Source: Kribbella catacumbae DSM 19601
Lineage (GTDB): Bacteria > Actinomycetota > Actinomycetes > Propionibacteriales > Kribbellaceae
Direction of reading: 5' to 3'
Assembly: GCF_000372465.1 (NCBI RefSeq)
Contig: NZ_AQUZ01000074.1
Span: forward strand, 1-41,356
DNA: 41,356 nucleotides
Part shown: positions 39,740 to 41,356 of the stretch, in pieces
Layout: each line of letters begins with the position of its first letter
Position numbering within the stretch: the first letter of the stretch is position 1
Position numbers and translations under genes: made by a program
The notes under the pieces: generated by a model
Seen by the model: the letters and a program-made list of their open reading frames with translations, nothing else
Database searches by the model: none
What the model was told of the DNA's origin: nothing

Positions 39740-40144
39740 TCAGCGTCCGAGGCGCACGATCTCGACCGCAAGCTCCACCAGTGTGCGCGCCCGGCGGACC
39801 AGAGGTTCGGCCTTGATCGCGGTCACCACATCAGTCCCGTACTCGACATCACCTTTGGCCGAGACCAATTCACGCAGCGCCCTTTCGCCTGCGGCGGCCT
39901 CGGCCCGCTTGGCCAGCGACTGTCGGAGTTCCTTCGCCGCGGTGGCGTGATCCTTCTTCTTGCTTGTCGAACCGGTGAGCGCGGTGACGATCGCATCCTT
40001 CGCGCTGATTCCGGCGTGGATCGCGTCGCCGGCTGCCGGGGTGTACCGCATGGCGGCAAGGTTGGCTTCGGCCGAGGCGAGATACTCCTCGGCCTTCTTG
40101 AGGAAGCTCTTGGCGTGGTTGCGCTGCTCGGCCGTGGCCATCAT
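39740..40144 (-). CDS. HEPN-domain protein (partner of nucleotidyltransferase)
   Basis: A 134-residue all-helical protein: NHAKSFLKKAEEYLASAEANLAAMRYTPAAGDAIHAGISAKDAIVTAL, then a basic loop (TSKKKDHATAAKEL) and DVEYGTDVVTAIKAEPLVRRARTLVELAVEIV, the layout of HEPN domains encoded next to minimal nucleotidyltransferases. In HEPN/MNT toxin-antitoxin pairs the HEPN partner is an RNase with an R-x4-6-H motif; I find no such motif here (R8-N-H10 and H43 do not fit), so toxicity is doubtful. Its start overlaps the nucleotidyltransferase stop (ATGA). Confidence 0.78.
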   Translation of the reverse strand: MMATAEQRNHAKSFLKKAEEYLASAEANLAAMRYTPAAGDAIHAGISAKDAIVTALTGSTSKKKDHATAAKELRQSLAKRAEAAAGERALRELVSAKGDVEYGTDVVTAIKAEPLVRRARTLVELAVEIVRLGR

Positions 40145-40731
40145 GCAGCTCCGTGCTTGACGCGCGGCTTGGCGCCGATCAGCGCGACGCCGTCACGGAG
40201 GATGTCGCTGACGACCGGCTCTCCCGAGGCAGCCAGCCGATTGAAGTCGGCCTCGGTCAAGACGAGGACATCGCAATCGTTGCCGAGACGCATACGGACA
40301 CTGTCCTCAAGCTCAACGCGGTTGTCCCAGTCGGGCGGCGCAATGACTGCTAGGTCGATATCACTGTCCGGCGTTGCCTCTCCGCGAGCGATCGACCCGA
40401 AGAGGAGCACTGCCTGCACGTCGCCGTCGGTCACCGCGCTGACCGCTTCTCGCAGGGCTGCCACCGGGTCCAGCAGAGTCCGCAGCGGAGCCACAGAGGC
40501 GTGCTCCTCGTTGATGGTGTGTACGCCGGCCCGCCCGATGGTCTGGGTCTCCGCCAGGCCGAGCTTGGTCAGCGACTTCAGGGCTTCTTGGACAGTCCAT
40601 AGGCTGTAGTCGTCGCTGAGCAGGCTATGGATCTGTCGCCCGGTCAGGGGTGTGTCGGTGCGCAGCAGGGCCGCAAGCACTGCGCCACGTGCCCCGGGGA
40701 TGATCCCGCCGAACGGCTCATTGAAGAACAT
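40141..40731 (-). CDS. MNT nucleotidyltransferase with N-terminal winged helix
   Basis: A 196-residue protein. Residues about 10-75 are a winged helix (ARGAVLAALLRTDTPLTGRQIHSLLSD, then TVQEALKSLTKLGLAETQ), and about 95-190 a minimal nucleotidyltransferase with the complete GS-x10-D-x-D signature (Gly112-Ser113, Asp124, Asp126 in FGSIARGEATPDSDIDLAV). Such antitoxins inactivate their HEPN partner by AMP transfer; here the fused DNA-binding domain should let the protein repress its own operon. The ATG at 40729-40731 lies within the first of three palindromes (40727-40776) and 6 nt after TACTTT (plus-strand complement at 40738-40743), so initiation is leaderless and operator-covered. Confidence 0.85.
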   Translation of the reverse strand: MFFNEPFGGIIPGARGAVLAALLRTDTPLTGRQIHSLLSDDYSLWTVQEALKSLTKLGLAETQTIGRAGVHTINEEHASVAPLRTLLDPVAALREAVSAVTDGDVQAVLLFGSIARGEATPDSDIDLAVIAPPDWDNRVELEDSVRMRLGNDCDVLVLTEADFNRLAASGEPVVSDILRDGVALIGAKPRVKHGAA

Positions 40732-40776
40732 ATGACCAAAGTACCAGTCATATGAAAGGTGTAGCAGTCACATGAC
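40727..40776. promoter_or_regulatory. Triple operator, consensus GTCATATGAC, 20-bp period
   Basis: Three near-palindromic decamers begin at 40727 (AACATATGAC, 8 of 10), 40747 (GTCATATGAA, 9 of 10) and 40767 (GTCACATGAC, 9 of 10), exactly 20 bp apart, about two helical turns. Sites 1 and 2 together form the perfect inverted repeat CATATGAC-N10-GTCATATG. Sites 2 and 3 extend as a direct repeat AGTCAyATGAmAGGT. The -10 box TACTTT (complement 40738-40743) lies between sites 1 and 2, and the start codon lies in site 1. Confidence 0.75.
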
Positions 40777-40801
40777 AGGTGACGTTGGCGAGCAATCCCT
40801 A

Positions 40802-41079
40802 GGTGCTGTCGCACCGTCCTGGCGCGCCTTGCCGTGCAGAGGCGCGGCGATCAGATTCCCGACACCGCCCGCCGGTAGCACATCCTGTGATGGGAACAAC
40901 CGGTCGTAGCTGGCCAGGTCCATGCGACCACGCACCGCCATCGCCTCCCGTAACAGGGCGGTACCGAGCCTGCGAGCAGTTTCGGCGGGCACGGGCGCGG
41001 TGAAGAACACCCACGCGTGCGCGCCCACGCCCGAGCGCGATACCTCCAACGCCGCTGGCACGGGCCTTACCCCCGGTTC
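40802..41079 (-). pseudogene. Internal fragment of TOTE conflict-system primase
   Basis: From about 41062 the minus strand reads VPAALEVSRSGVGAHAWVFF, LGTALLREAM, SYDRLFPSQD and GVGNLIAAPLHGKARQDGAT, close to the archaeo-eukaryotic primase domain of TOTE conflict-system proteins (large primase-helicase fusions thought to act in defence). Only about 87 residues remain. The SRSG...H segment resembles the second AEP motif, but the catalytic DxD region upstream is gone, cut off by the insertion element; the homology also stops at about 40802, 26 bp from the nucleotidyltransferase operators. A relic, not a working gene. Confidence 0.8.
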
Positions 41080-41080
41080 A

Positions 41081-41356
41081 TGGACACGGTGGTGGATTAC
41101 GCCGCCGACGGGAGCGTAGCGGGGTAGAGGGTTTCGTAGGTGTTCGGGGAGTGGTAGCGGCACCAGGAGTGCCGCCTGCGGGTGTTGTAGCGGGTGACCC
41201 AGCGGAACACTTCGCGGCGGCAGGTGGCCTCGTCGGGCCAGGAGTTGTGGTCTTGGAGGATCTCTCGCTTGAGGGTCGCGTTGAACGACTCGGCGAGTGC
41301 GTTGTCGGCGCTCGTGCCGACCGCACCCATGGACTGGGTCACGCCGAGGGCGTTGC
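41081..41356 (-). mobile_element. IS3-family insertion sequence, right end, partial
   Basis: The element's end is placed at about 41081, where TGGACACGGTGG begins directly next to the TOTE fragment and just outside the transposase stop codon (41097-41099). The body continues beyond the window, so inverted repeats and target duplication cannot be checked. The boundary is inferred from the end of TOTE homology. Confidence 0.7.
41097..41356 (-). CDS. IS3-family transposase OrfB, C-terminal part
   Basis: The open frame runs off the window edge; its visible 86 residues read NALGVTQSMGAVGTSADNALAESFNATLKRE and end SPNTYETLYPATLPSAA. This is the C-terminal end of the DDE integrase core (rve family); the Glu in AESFN is the third catalytic acid, and FRWVTRYNTRRRHSW is a standard IS3 segment. 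The rest of the protein and OrfA should lie to the right of the window. Confidence 0.92.
   Translation of the reverse strand, partial: NALGVTQSMGAVGTSADNALAESFNATLKREILQDHNSWPDEATCRREVFRWVTRYNTRRRHSWCRYHSPNTYETLYPATLPSAA

Noticed and set aside
39671..40609. A 312-codon plus-strand frame over the HEPN/nucleotidyltransferase operon
   Set aside because: Antisense to two genes with clear family motifs.
1..41356. CRISPR arrays, rRNA genes, riboswitches
   Set aside because: I looked for regularly spaced repeats, rRNA segments and a molybdenum-cofactor or other riboswitch before moeA, mscL and the folate gene and found none; the moeA mRNA seems to have no leader at all.

Overview
The window is about 41 kb of very GC-rich DNA with frequent GTG starts, many overlapping start/stop codons (ATGA, GTGA, TGATG) and many genes that seem to be transcribed without a leader. 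Together with the gene content (CbxX-type AAA+ ATPase, LmeA-like DUF2993 protein, DUF1707 and PadR pair, streptogrisin-type protease, SepX/GlpR-like membrane protein, actinobacterial-type UTP-glucose-1-phosphate uridylyltransferase next to MoeA) this points to a soil actinomycete. A member of the Propionibacteriales such as Kribbella is my best guess, but that is an inference from content and style, not a proven assignment.

Layout. (1) 0.2-3.7 kb: a divergent carbohydrate module, a Tat-exported polysaccharide lyase family 8 enzyme and a GntR-type regulator with a sugar-binding-like domain, sharing a perfect inverted repeat. (2) 3.7-7.0 kb: remains of a dihydrofolate-reductase-like gene, an ECF sigma factor with a membrane partner, a SAV2177-type methyltransferase and a decayed gene fragment. 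(3) 7.0-12.5 kb: a 0.7 kb non-coding stretch with a 28-bp perfect palindrome and an operator-like repeat, a large secreted GH87 alpha-1,3-glucanase, a striking nested hairpin, an SDR oxidoreductase and a small ABM-like protein. (4) 12.5-17 kb: a LuxR-type regulator that looks internally deleted, DUF2993 and VOC genes on back-to-back promoters, a padR/DUF1707 operon, and a helical repeat protein followed by a textbook terminator. (5) 17-24.8 kb: AAA+ ATPase, tRNA-Arg(CCU), secreted serine protease, a second ECF sigma factor with a META-domain membrane partner, a lipoprotein, an unrecognised 226-aa protein, a tiny acidic protein and an acetyltransferase. (6) 24.8-39.4 kb: a housekeeping block with mscL, SAF-domain protein, FmdB-type zinc ribbon, DUF1203, penicillin-acylase-like hydrolase, beta-lactamase-like hydrolase, 5-formyltetrahydrofolate cyclo-ligase, UTP-glucose-1-phosphate uridylyltransferase, GNAT, ArsR-like regulator, TAP-like hydrolase, then moeA-moaC-moaB-rimJ and a SepX/GlpR-like membrane protein. 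The 5-FCL, uridylyltransferase, MoeA, RimJ, membrane-protein order resembles the Rv0992c-Rv0996 region of Mycobacterium tuberculosis. (7) 39.5 kb to the end: tRNA-Ala(CGC) followed by an accessory patch with a nucleotidyltransferase/HEPN pair, an internal fragment of a TOTE conflict-system primase, and the end of an IS3-family element running off the window.

The most notable signals are the nucleotidyltransferase/HEPN operon, whose antitoxin-like subunit carries its own winged helix and whose start codon lies inside the first of three palindromes spaced exactly 20 bp apart; the TOTE primase fragment cut by an insertion sequence; a window-wide pattern of TANNNT boxes 6-8 nt before start codons; a 94-nt nested hairpin; and the molybdopterin-gene cluster ending in a possible cell-division membrane protein.
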